Assembly (NCBI GenBank): GCA_023079485.1
Contig: CM041083.1
Coordinates: 151,298,552 to 151,362,551, forward strand
Direction of reading: 5' to 3'
DNA from: Archilochus colubris
Taxonomy: Eukaryota; Chordata; Aves; Apodiformes; Trochilidae
DNA: 64,000 nucleotides
A program made the position numbers and the translations under genes. This document shows, piece by piece, positions 49,659-62,100 of the stretch; the stretch's first letter is position 1, and each line of letters opens with the position of its first letter. The notes under the pieces are model-generated. The model ran no database searches and was not told the origin of the DNA. It worked only from the letters and a program-made list of their open reading frames with translations.

Positions 49659-50183
49659 TCAATTAACAGAGGCAGACTCTGCCCTGACAGAAAAACAAGG
49701 GAGATGAAACATTTCAGAGAGGATGGTGCAGGCAAGGAAGGTCGCCGTTATAAAGCATAATCTCAACTCTGTTATTGTATCATTCCATATTGAGGTTCTA
49801 TTAACACAAATTTCTATTTTAAAGACACGTTCTATAGTTCTCAAATAAGGAACACACTGCTTGGATGACCTGACAGATAAGAAGGCATTCCTGATGAGAG
49901 TACAGGGCAAATCTTTAAACACAGGTACTGAAACACTTGAAAGTGTCCAGCCCCCCCAGAAGGCTATCTCTAGGGCATCCAGGGAATAACAAATACATTT
50001 CTTCATAATGGGATATTTTAAGAATCGGCACAACAAATAACAGGAAAGAAGGAAGTGTTTTCCATTGGTTTCCTGGCAATAACAAGGAAAAGCTCTCCAG
50101 CACATTGCACAATAGTAGAGGGCACACTTCAAAACTGAACTAGTGTATAACAGTAGGATTAAAACAAAACAAACTAGTAACAT
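49659..50183 (-). other. unrecognised 174-codon open frame
   Basis: This is the longest open frame in the window and is closed by an in-frame TAA seven codons upstream of its ATG. The translation starts MLLVCFVLILLLYTSSVLKC, a hydrophobic stretch that could act as a signal or membrane segment, and is rich in Cys, Leu and Phe. A second hydrophobic part lies near residues 142-160 (LRLCFITATFLACTIL). I recognise no domain, family or retroelement protein. With a base composition near 62% AT, a frame this long is uncommon by chance in 64 kb but not excluded. No promoter, splice or polyadenylation context supports it. Most likely fortuitous. Confidence 0.12.
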
Positions 50184-50917
50184 TCTGAGATGTGCACAGC
50201 TTTATTTTTTTCCACATCCCAGAATTTTAAATTTTATCTAGCCTTTTAGCATGAAACTTAATAAACGTTCTAACTAGATTTAATTTTATTGACCTCATTG
50301 CCATTCCTGGACCTCAAACATTTCACTTTACACTTTTCTGTTGTCACCAGCTGTAGCATCTGTGCTGCTCCACTGGGAACACAAGACATCAGCTAGATTC
50401 GCTCTGCCTGCACAATCCCTCTCACATGTAAGCATTATGTTTCTCACAGAAACACTCCATCTTAAAACCACTTTTCTCAAAGAATCTATTTACTTAAAAA
50501 CGGGTAATTTCATTCCTAAGGAATGAAGACCCAGTCTTCACAGTTAACTTGCTTTCAGCACTGGTCTATGCAGCAGTGGACAGGTATCTGTCAACAAAAT
50601 TTGGGAAACAGCCATCTTTGATTCCACAGCAAAACATTTGTAGGTTCTGGGAATCAGAGAGGAACCATGACTGCCTGATAAAGGAGCTGCAAGGAAACTA
50701 CATCAGAGAAAGTAGCAGACTAGCCCCCAATGTAACAAAGTTTAATTAAGCCAAAGAGGGTCCAGGAAAGAATGAGGAATTTTGTAGACATTTTCCCCAC
50801 CTATAAAAAAGCGAGCATTCATAGCCATTTATTTTCTCAGAATGGTGGGAAGGATCTTCCTAATGTGTTTGATATTTGGCTAGAGGCATCCCAGGTGCAA
50901 GTGCTATCCTTTGATGA

Positions 50918-50996
50918 AGTATATATCTATCATGTATATATATATACTTATATATATATTAGATTTATAGATATTTAGATACAGAGATATATATTT
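50918..50996. repeat. TA-rich simple sequence
   Basis: Imperfect TA dinucleotides mixed with GATA/TAGA words. Confidence 0.8.
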
Positions 50997-52588
50997 GTAT
51001 AGCTATCTATTCATATGCAAACACATATACCCGTTCCTAAGCCTCAGAACTTTACAGTAATGTGGTTCTGCTGACTAGGATTAGCATTAGGATATTTTGG
51101 TTCAGGTCAAGTGCTTACACAAGGGTCGTCTTGTGGTCAAGTTCAGGGTGAGTGTGTAGTTTACACTCCCTTGGGATATCTGATACTACTCCAAGACTCT
51201 TTTTATCCTAACAACATGGAGGAAATGAGGGTAACTCTTCCACAGTGCCTGAAATGTAATTTTAAACTGATTTTAGACTACAAACAAGTCACCGCAGCAC
51301 CCGTCAGCAGCTGATGTTGAAGAAGTGGTTCAGGACTAAGATAAGTCTGGCTGGAAACTGGCTGGCTGGAAGCTGAAAAAGGTTATACCTGTTGGCAGAC
51401 AGAAAAGGAACCTGCAGGGGAAGAGTCAATACTGATACCCACTGAAAATAAACTCTGAGGCTGATTTCCTCCCCAGGTAGGGAATGCTCAGTGGCTGTCA
51501 TGGGGAGAGAGGAAGCAGTATCACAGTTGAGCAAGGAGTGTTGAGCAAGGAGTATTTTACAGTGCTGACACCTTGGAAAAGGACATGAGGGGCACTGAAT
51601 CACCTCATACTGGTTAAAATCTGACTAAAAAATTGGGATTTAGTATTTAGGTTGAAAAAAATAAATGAAACATAAGACTATGTAATGAGATCAAGAACCA
51701 ACTCTAAAACAGTTTACAGTGCTCAATTAGCATCTTACTCCAGGAGTATTTTAAACTGCCTTAGCTAACCTCCTTCAAAATAAATCTTCTGGGTTAGCCT
51801 AAGATCGATCCCTGACTGTTCTACAGTCAAGGCACAGCTATTACTTTTTATTAATATCTTGTAAGCACAGTAGTTTTTTGATCGGTTTGTGCTGAGAAGG
51901 ACTCTTGAGAAAGGCTCACCTAGAGTTCAGATCACCATGTTAGTTGTCCTGGCATCTACAGTGGTAATTTTCATTTTACTTTTTTCTTACAACATAACAG
52001 GTATTTTGAAAATAAACTGGCAGGCTGTGATCAGGTGAAAAGATTTCACCTGCCTCATCTGTCAGAATTACTTTGGGAAACACTCTTTAAAATACTGGGG
52101 TTTATGGCACATAGTGTCCTTGAATCAAATAATACTGTGGTTAAAAGACTATGAGGTAGAGGATTGAATTTTGCCTCTTTTATGTGCTCGTCTTGTGGGA
52201 CTCATAACTTTTTATTAGCACTTCAAAAATGGTCACAAAAAACACACTGAAAGCAGACAACTGTTAATGTTGGCTAACAAACCCCACAGCTTAACGTACT
52301 GCATTATTGGGAGTCCAAGGTGAAAAAATACCATATATGCAAACCATACCATAAAAACTTCAACAACCCAAACACACCATAATTGGATATTGCAATAAAA
52401 TGCCTCAGCTGAGTTGTGGGCCTGGACTTAGGGGAAATGGGAACAGAGAAAGTAGATACAAGAATGTTTGAAAGTTTTGTAGGTTTTCTAGAGCCAATAT
52501 TTCTGACAATGGGGAAAAAAAAAGAAAAAGCAGAATATTCTAGGGCTATTTAATGAGCCTTATATATATGAGAGTTTTTGCTTTTTGG

Positions 52589-52601
52589 TTTTTTTTTTTT
52601 A

Positions 52602-52635
<34 letters not shown>
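52589..52635. repeat. T12 followed by (CAAAA)n
   Basis: Twelve T, six A, then about six CAAAA/CAAAAA units. The T/A join makes a small foldback. Confidence 0.85.
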
Positions 52636-55600
52636 GGTTAAAGAATAGAAATCCCAATCCTTGTGACCTTAAGTCACAGCAAACTGTTGAAATTTCCTTT
52701 TCCTACAAAGAACACCTGTTTGTAAAGACTGGCACAGATTTGCCCCTGCAGCAAGATAGCAAAATCAAACACATGATACCCCATTTTGTTCCCTGAAGTT
52801 CCAATGTGCATCAACAAACTCTCACAGCCAAATAAATTCAATGTTATGTTCCTAAGTAACAGATTGTTTCAGATAAACTAACTGAGGTAAAAAAAATAAT
52901 TCTGGTACTGCAAAGCATAACAGTTCACCATAATGACATAAAATCTCTGTATTTCTATACAGCATTTCTAGAATATTCAGATCTGAGGACTTTTATCACT
53001 GAAGACAGGAAACCTACAGGTAAGCACGATAACACTTTTCAACCTTCCATCACACCAAGGTCCATAAATCAACTACTGTGTAATTTTCCCCAGTTATAAG
53101 CTTGGAAAGATCTGTCTTGCTTGGAAATTAAGATCATACTCTAAATATGGGAAATCAAAACAAACCTTATGTATTATATATAATTTCTATTTTCTTCTAC
53201 TTTGTATGACCAATAGCAGAAAAGGTAAATTTATGTACTGACAGCTCATGCATTCATTCCCATAGATCTCAAAATAGAAGTCATGACTTCTCTGTCTTAG
53301 ATTGATAGTGCTGTTATAAAAGCTCTGATGCCTACCTGAAAGGAAGAATGCTATTTGGATTTATTTTGAGAATGAATGCTATGTGAGTTATAACAAGTAC
53401 TCATGTGAATTAATAATGTGATCCCATATCTTATCGGTAAGTGCTCCTAGCTTCAAAAAAGATGTTTACTTGAAGACTGTGGTTATACTTCTAAAGTCAA
53501 ATAGACATCCCTATAGTGATATCTCTGAAAAGCTCTCTCTCTCTGATCTTCATAGGTCTGTAAGAATAATATTCCAAGGTACTAACTTCTCTTGTCTGAA
53601 ATAGAAGAAGTAACCCTAAAAAATACTTTAATGTTTGCATTCCTAGGAAAGCAGCTCTTCTTTGAATATGCTCATAACATTATAGCAACTTCAATTACAC
53701 ATCCTTCATACTGGTCTTCTAAAAACTGGTTCTGTTTCTTTATCATGGCAACTGATGCAGAGATCTGGGTTTTCTATAAAGAGTTGCATTCCTTATGCCT
53801 TTCTAGACTCCCAATGAGAAAGAGTTCAGTTTCCTCTTTGAACTAAGATGGCTCTGAATGCAGAATTTCTCTTTGCAGCTTGAGACGTCTGGTAATGTGC
53901 AGTTAGTCAACAAAACAGTGGTTTCATAATTCTTAAGGCACCTGTGGTTTTCACTTGCCTATAACTTCCAAAATAATCTGAAACATGGGAAAGCACAAAG
54001 CAAGCTCTGTGCCAGCGGATGGCTGTAGTTGCCAAGAAAGGGGATTTTTTTTTAATCACTCTCAGGATTTAAGAAATACAAAAAGCTGAATCACAACCTT
54101 TGCATTAGATGTATCAACAGAATTTTTTTTTAGTGAGTCAAATTAATATAAAACTGTTAAATGCATTATAACAAGTCATGTCTCACAAATTACTCATTCT
54201 CTGAAAGAATGAACAGTGTGTGATTCAGATGAAACTGATTTACAGAGTAAATTGTTACATTTCCAAATCTTTTTTCTGATTATGTCATTCATAGGGCCTT
54301 AGTGCCAACTATCATGGGAAGAGAGGAAAAAAAGTGAGGAAAAATGTTTAATAACTGGTTAGCAGACAGGAAGCATGTTAGAAATAAATGGTCAGTATTC
54401 ACAACAGAGAAGGAAGAGTTCCCAAGAAGATCTCTCAGGTTCTTGTGACAATGAACCTCCTTTTTTTTTAGCATTTTAGAAGACAGAGTGATGAGTGAAG
54501 TGAAAGTCCAACACTAAAACATTAACCACAGCGAGGACTATCTAAAGCTGCCTTTGAAGAGCTGTACAAGGATCTCACAATACTGAGTCACTTGGCAAAG
54601 AAAAAAGAATGACAGATTAAATTCAAAATAGCACTTTGCAAACGACTGCATATGCAAGGCAAGAAGAGATAGCCCTAATTGCAGGTGAACATTCATGATT
54701 TCCTGCAACTTTCATTAGTATTAACAGTTAATTTAAACTCTTTGATTATTGTTCTTCACATCTAGTAGCATTAAAAGGAAAAATAAGATTAAATTTTATG
54801 AATTATTAAGTAACAGGAAACAATACCAAAATAGGAAATACTTCCTACACAAATATGATGCACAACATCTGCACAACTATTTCAACAAGATGGTATACTT
54901 AGAAAAGGTACGGAGAAAGAAGAGCAAAATGAATCAACATGAAGAAAAAGTGTCTCCAGTTAATCTCTGACAATATTAAATACATTAAGAAACTTTAATT
55001 TGAAAAAAATAGTATAGGAATACTGACTCTTGGAGTAAACCACATAGTTCTGTGTGATTTTGTCCTGTCCTTTTGGGATGATGATGATGCAGAGGCTGCC
55101 TATATTCAGTTAATATGTGATTGTAGGAATTAAGGATGGAAATCAAATAGGAATCAAATATATTAGGGTAGTTATGGTTTTTTGTTGTTGTTGTTTTGCT
55201 TTTCTTGTTTGTGTTTTTGCCTAGTATGCTCCTTGAAACTTAATGGGGCACCAGCTACTACAATTATATCGAATATGAGAATACAGAAGAGGGAGAAGAG
55301 AGAAGATTAAATTTTTTCAGCAGCCAGGGAAGGCACAAATGGAATCAAATGTGGGCAGTGCACACATTTTAGAATTAGAATTTAAAATTAAGCCTTGAAA
55401 TTAAGCCTTCAACATGAAAGATCTGCTTCTGGGAAATCCATCTGAGCTGTTAGTTGCTGTGGTGACAGGTAAAATTATGAAGAAGGAGGAGCATTTGTTG
55501 CCAATGAGTGACATCTCTTACCAACACCATACTGCTGGCTGGTACAAGGTCATGGAGCTGCAGATAGAAGCTGCATTACATGCTGCAAGCTTCAGCACAA

Positions 55601-57151
55601 TGAAAAAGGTTCCCAAGACTTATGAAAGCAAAATCTTCAAGAGGCTGAAAAAAGAATATGAGATGAAACCATCTCATGGAAGGTACATGAAGCAGAAAAA
55701 GTGCTAATCTGGTAACACAGGAGAGGCTTGTACCACATGAAACGCATTGGATGGGTCTTACCACAATATGGCACATCTCCCAGACTTTGCCACTTGCTCA
55801 ACATATATAATTCAACTGTAGTTGTAATCTCAGTAACCAGACAGGAGAATGAGATAAACCAGGCTTCCCTCCCATGGATTTTTTTAGGGAGGTTCTGAAC
55901 TTTGCCACACTATATCCCAAGTAACTCTCAAAAGGCAACAGAAAAAAATAATGAACTACTCAACAGTAAACAAAGAGTCTAGTCTACTAGAAGTAAATAA
56001 TTCTAAGAGAAACATTCAAAATAAATGAGTGCTTGAGCTTTCAGCTTTGAAGAATTGTTCTCATTTTTGTGGAGTGTTTAAAATGAGTCTGCATCCCATA
56101 TGAACCTGGCACTTCAATACGCTTACAGCAGTAACTTCAGCAGCTGCCACTTGATGTGAACAAACTGTGTTTCTCCCCTCTCTGGAAGAGCTTGGGCATA
56201 AACCAAACATTTGTTCTTCAACTGTGCCCTCTCCTGCCTTCCTGCTGACAAGTTGGCTCCACTTGCAAAATCTGTTTTATCATTAGTTGTCTTTTGGTGA
56301 CAGCCTTTGAGCAGAGCAGGCTTCATAAAGAAGAGCAACTATGAGCCCAATCCCAAACCACCCTCTTCCTGCATGTATGAATCTGAACCCCACTCAGATG
56401 CTCAAAAGAATCAAATTGTACACCATCTAATGATTTTTCCCCACCTAAAAGTCCTTCAAAGTTCCTCATAACATTACTAAAGCAAGACAACTGTAATATA
56501 TACAGTGGTGCTGTTTTCAGTATCATTCGAAGCAAATCTCCCAGTTTCATCAACTGGTCAAAGTCACAGAACACTTAAATGTGCAGCTCATCTCATTTTT
56601 CAACAAGTGTCATCTTATTTCTTTAGCAATTCTCACTAAGCTACTACTACATGAATACTGGGGAAATTTATCACAATACAAAGGGTCTATAAATCACTTT
56701 TCTTTTAATGAACCAAGATGTGATTTGGACAGAAGACCTCAGGAAGACAGCTGTGGAGTGAATTTTATACCGAAATATTGGCAATAAGGCAAATATGGCA
56801 ATAAGAAATTCTGGACAAAAAAAGTGTAAAAATACACCTTAACTGTAACTTTTATATGCATCTAAGGAATGCTGTTTAAAGATCACTATGAAAGTTAGGA
56901 AATGAAACATTCATACAATAAAACCATGCCTGCTGTCCTGTGTGCATAGGCATCATAATGGCGAAGGGTACGGGCAGAAACTGATTCTAAAATGAGTGGG
57001 ACTGGGTCTTACTCAGTCTGCAGGACAAGTCTTTCTGCTCCATTTGGAAAGGTTTTAGTGAATGCAGATGGGAGCTAGATGTAGAGAAAGGATAATCTCA
57101 TGAGTATGATGGCAAGAGCGTTTCCATGGAAAACTGTATTGTACCATTCCT

Positions 57152-57600
57152 AGAAGCATAGAATCATAGAAAGTTAGGGGTTGGAAGGGACCTCAAGAGG
57201 TCATCTAGTCTACCCTCCCTGCCAAAGCAGGATCACCTAGGGCAGGCCAAAAAGGAATGCATCCAGGTGGGTTTGGAAAGTCTCTGGAGAAGAAGACTCC
57301 ACATCATCTCTGGAGTAGTCTGCTCCAGTGCTCTCTCATCCTCACAGTAAAGATTCTCCTCATGTTGAGATGGAACTCCCTATGTTCTAGCTTAAACCCA
57401 TCATTCCCTGTCCTATTACTGAGCACCAACACCAAGAAATTGGCCCCTTCCTCTTGACACCCATGGCCCCTTCCTCTTGACACCCACCCCTCAGATCTTC
57501 ATAGACATTCTTCTGGCTTTAGTTTCCTGCATCTCAGTCAAACATTTATATTAACCACATTATGGTGTCCAAAACAATACACAATGGAGCCTGATACACA
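57152..57600 (-). mobile_element. CR1: CR1 LINE, old, minus strand
   Basis: The plus-strand text shows the CR1 3' end: AAGCATAGAATCATAGAAAG, GGGTTGGAAGGGACCTCAAG, AGGTCATCTAGTCTACCCTC, then CAAAGCAGGATCACCTAGGG. Further in, CTCTGGAGAAGAAGACTCCA and TCATCCTCACAGTAAAGATT match the antisense of the ORF2 C-terminus, and TGGTGTCCAAAACAATACAC lies near its truncated end. No long frame remains. A 23-bp tandem duplication lies inside it. Confidence 0.85.
57441..57486. repeat. perfect 23-bp tandem duplication inside CR1
   Basis: TGGCCCCTTCCTCTTGACAC followed by CCA is present twice without a mismatch. The single copy is the expected CR1 sequence, so the duplication occurred after insertion. Confidence 0.92.
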
Positions 57601-58967
57601 GAAGATCTACTTGGTGACTGCCACTAAAATGAGTGATGATGCTCTGAAAACACGAAGCTCTTTTAACTCAAGTTGATCATATGAAAATTTAAAAATTTAT
57701 TTCTTTCCCACCTGCAAAAGGTGGGAAAATATTGTGAAAATAAAAGGGTTTAATCAAGTTTCCAGATACAGCAGTTACAAGAGAAGAGGCCATGACACTA
57801 TAGCTTTTCCTTCAGAACAAAATTTGAATAAAATCTAGTATAAGACAAAGGAAATAATTAATTTTATAAGCATGATTGATTGTGCATTAGGATTTGGGCA
57901 TGATTATACTACTAGCTCTCTTTACTCATACATAAAAGGGAGATAAACTGAAGTTCCTGTAACAATCTTAATTCTCTAAATTTTTAATGCTTGATATTAC
58001 AATTCTAAATTTCTAATATTATACTAGCTTTTTTTTTGTCCTACATACAAGCTAATATAGTATTTTTAAGTGTTGTAAGTAGAAATGTATGCTACAAATG
58101 CTTATGAGAATCAGTAAGTTCTAGAAAACTGCCTCACTAGAGCCTATACCATTCCATAATTGATTTATTATGGCTTTGACATGAAAAACATGTACTGGTA
58201 AACTGTTCTTTGAATGAATTGAGAGGTGTTTTCTGGGAGGGAGGACAATATCTTTACTGACAGTGAAACAAGATTTACCAAATAGCTTTTGAGAGAACAA
58301 GCTAGGAAACAGAAGTTAACTCTAGTAACAATTTAGATGTTTTACTTAATAGTCTTAGAACAGGATCAAACTATGTGTTTCCTGCCAGCCAAGTGATTAC
58401 AAAGAGCTGAGTTCAAGTGTGGCAAAGGCTGTGTCCCAAAAAGAAAAAAAAAAAAAAAAAGGTGGGTTTTTTAAATTTATTTTCTACTGGTTCATATTTT
58501 TTGTAATAGTATCTTGTCCAACTAAAACAATGAAGGACCTGGATTAACACAAATGGGATGCAACCCCCATTGTATTCTCCCCTAGGGAGAACCACTTGCT
58601 GAAGGGGACTGAAGTAAGGCAGTGATACACGGCTGCTACCTGCTCTGCCTTCCTCTGGTTTATGATATGAACACTATGAACTTTATTTATATCACCTACT
58701 TTTCGACAGCTAATGTGAACATTTCAGTGCCTCTAATTTAGGCACCTCACTGCAGCAGAGTGATTCAGCCTGCCTCTGCTGAGGACCTAAACTCACCCTG
58801 TAGCTAAAAGAGGGAAAGCTTTGAAGTCTGTGCTTGTACCACAGCAAACAGGGCAGTGCTATAGGAGCAAACCTCTAGGGTAAAACACCGGTGCAGAGAA
58901 CCTGACATCTACACTATATATATTAAAAGCTTTGGATCTATCCTGATCTGGGCCTGTGGATTCAAAT
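57601..58967. other. spacer with an A-run, no gene seen
   Basis: Unique-looking AT-rich sequence, with an A17 run at 58444-58460 and a somewhat GC-richer part at 58720-58900. No gene or named repeat is seen. Confidence 0.55.
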
Positions 58968-59140
58968 CACAGAACTGTGGAATCATTTGGATTGTAAGGT
59001 CCCTTAAAGGCGACCCAGTTCCAACCCCTCTGCATGGGCAGGGACACCTCTCACTACACCAGGCTGCTCCAAGTCCTGCCCAATCTGGCCTTGAACACTT
59101 CCAGGGAGGGAGCATCCACAGCTTCTTTGAATACCTGGTA
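58968..59140 (-). mobile_element. CR1: CR1 LINE 3' end fragment, minus strand
   Basis: AGAACTGTGGAATCATTTGG, TAAGGTCCCTTAAAGGCGAC, TTCCAACCCCTCTGCATGGG, CAGGGACACCTCTCACTACA, CTGGCCTTGAACACTTCCAG and GGAGCATCCACAGCTTCTTT give, in order, the antisense of a CR1 3' untranslated end. The tail is degraded. The 135-codon minus frame at 58909-59316 runs through this non-coding part and is not a gene. Confidence 0.88.
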
Positions 59141-62100
59141 AAGGTTGGAGGACATCTTCTAGTTATGCAAAAAAAGTCTATCTTGTGTTCTCCATGACCA
59201 CTCTGATGTGCATCCAACCACAGGAAGTACAGACAACGGGAAGCTTCACTTTGCATGAAACAAAACAATTGCAATAAAGCCCCCGCTCCAGACTTTATTA
59301 CCAGGTGGGACAACACCTTTCATTTTGTTTGCTTTTCTGTTTGCTAGTGAGTGTCACGCATCATTTCATATGCTGAGATACTCTCATCTCACATGCATAG
59401 TTAATGAATGTTGTTTCACAAATATCAGCAAATTAGCATCTTTTCTTTCACCATCCATACAGAGCTTTACATAAATATATTTATGCACCTCACAAATACA
59501 ACACAGAAGTCCATCTTAATAAATAAATTCCAGGATTTTGCAAATATCTGGAAACTTACTGTCATCTTAACACAATAAGAACATATTTTTTAAAAATCCT
59601 TTAATGTATCGTATCCTTAATTGGAGAGTATCTTGGAACGCAGTCCTTTGTTCTTTTTCAGGTAGTCACGTTCTCCTGGCAGCAGAATAGTATCTTGAGA
59701 CTAAAAACCCTTAAAATTGCCTTTTCTTCATGGGATTATGAACAATTTACATTTAACAATTGCAGTCTTTGAAAAATGTACTTGATGGAGTGATTAATTA
59801 TGAGCATCAAAGCAAACAAATGGAAGATTTTTTGAAAAACTAGTCACAACTATGAAGTTCAGAGACTACTGTCAGAAATACTCCAACAAGCACTTGTGCC
59901 TGATAAGATTTTGAAAGCAAGAACAATGCTGCAAAATTCATGTGCAAAGCAAGGAAGGAGAAATTAAAGCCTCACATCCAAGGGAAGTACCTTCCTGTAC
60001 CTCCACTTCAGTCCACATGCAATATTTTTCAAATCACATGGGTTCAGGATATAACCACAATGTGCTACTATGTTTTTTTTTATTATTATTATTAGCACAA
60101 TTAAAAAATCTGGTTTGATGTTTCATTCCTAAAATTTGCATTTATTCACTGTTACTAAAAACAGAGTTAGCATAAAAGATGTCAAGTAGACGTTCACTCA
60201 GATTAAAATTAAACTATCAGTAAGTAGATCAGTTAGACCTGTGGTGCCACACATTATGAGCTTGCACACCTTATGGGCTGATTCAGACTCTGGTTGCATC
60301 TGCCATCCATTATTCTGAAACTCTGCTTTGGGTCAAATACTCCACCTTCTCCTTTTGTAACATAAAGAGAGGACGTTTATGGGGTTTTTTGTTTGTTTTG
60401 TTTTGTGTTTTTTTTAATTAAGTTTTTTTTTCCAGAGGTCATATGTCTGTTTAACACATAAAAAGCCAAGGTTTTGGCAATTTCATATTAATTTTACATT
60501 TGGATTTGATTATGCTGATTATTTTTCAATGTCACTCAATAGGATGAAAAAGCTATTGGCAATGCTTGATGTTTCTGCTAACTTGGTGGAGTAATTTTGA
60601 AATAATGGCATTAAAAATTGCCATGCTAATGAAAAAAATAATTTTTCACTCCCTAAATAGATTACCATACTTTTTATCTTAAAATTCAATATCACGGTAA
60701 ATGGTAGATGAGCAGTGTTTTGCTTGGAGCTAGCTTATTTTCAGAGCAATTTTGTCAGGCTTTAGTCTAGCAAATGGTCATATTTTCACTTCTATAATCT
60801 GAAGTAGATTTTGATTTTTTTGACTAGAGCAGGATGGCAAAGCACCTCTTCAACCCCACCACTTCTGTCTTGCTGCTGCTTTTTCTTGCTTTGTCCTTTG
60901 TATATATGCTCCCCAAAGTGATGATGCTTGCGAAATAAAACACATTTGCACTGCTGTTTGCTATTTACACTTCTCCCTCCTTCAAAAATGAGGGTAAAAA
61001 ATACATAATCCTCTCATTCCTAACGCCTTCATTTGATGTTCTACCCAAATTCAGATAAATCACACCTTCTACTTCGACTAAATCACAACCTCTTCTACTT
61101 CTCATACCATTATTCTTCACACAGTACCAAATTACTGCACAAAGCAAGACATGCTGTTATTTAACTTAAGTAAAGATACACTGCACAAGATTGGTAAGAT
61201 CATTTTTAAGGTTAAACTGTTGACATTCTGTGAAGTTCAGAACCACACATATGTATATATGCCAGCTTGGACAGTCTGGGGATCTTGATCTGCAGCTCAG
61301 GTGGGATGTTCCTACCTGGCTCACTTCACATTATTTGCAAAGTGAGCTGCACAGCTTCTCAGCTGCCTTTTGACAAAGGATAGGAATTGACTGGTTTTAA
61401 GTCTCATGATTTAAAAAAAAATACAGGGACTGAGTATAGAGGGGTCATAAAAACAGAGTTTGTAAAAAAAAAAATTCAGTGCTGTAAAAATTTAAGCAAA
61501 AGTGCTATACTAATACACACTAAAGTTACAAAAGATTACTTCACTTTACTGCTTATTTTGTTCCTGCAGATATTGCTGGACTTGGAATGTCTTCCTCTAC
61601 TTTCACACAGCTCTTCAGAAGCAAACTGCTTCTGTGTGCCTCATGCTTTTGATCCTCAACACTTTGCTCCTTCAAAAAGACTGAAGGGACTCCTCTTCCC
61701 TCCATATTCCCAAAGGATAAAATGTTTCTGGAGTTTTGGTTGCAAATACTGAGCAAGTAAAATCTCCTGAAAAGCAGACTGTCCAGGAAAGAAAATTCTG
61801 GGTAAAGAAATCTTGGCCCTACTAAAATCCAACAGTTTGATACAGACTTTGGTGAAATCAGCAATTTATTCATCCTTCAGGAAAAGCTGCAATGATGAAT
61901 CATTATGAAGAGATGATTTCTGAAATACGGATAAAACCAAATTGTGCCTGACAAGGTTAAAAACTACTCCCATCAGAGGCTGGAAAGGAGAATAAGTCAT
62001 GAATGTAAGAAGAGAACACTCCTCTTCTGGAGTACTGGCAGATAAACCTACAGTTTGGAATTGAAGAAGCAGATTAAGATAATTTAGAAAAATATAAAGT

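Larger units (their letters stand above)
50184..57151. other. AT-rich stretch without recognised transposons
   Basis: About 7 kb with simple repeats only: TA-rich DNA at 50918-50996 and T12/(CAAAA)n at 52589-52635. Minor duplications occur at 51528-51555 (TTGAGCAAGGAGT twice) and 55388-55416. The 97-codon frame at 55414-55707 is Lys-rich and unrecognised. Confidence 0.55.

Noticed and set aside
58909..59316. 135-codon minus-strand frame
   Set aside because: It passes through CR1 3' non-coding sequence and its composition (Trp/Cys/Arg-rich) follows that repeat.
61387..61752. 121-codon plus-strand frame
   Set aside because: Lys- and Ile-rich first half from AT-rich DNA, no motif; fits chance.
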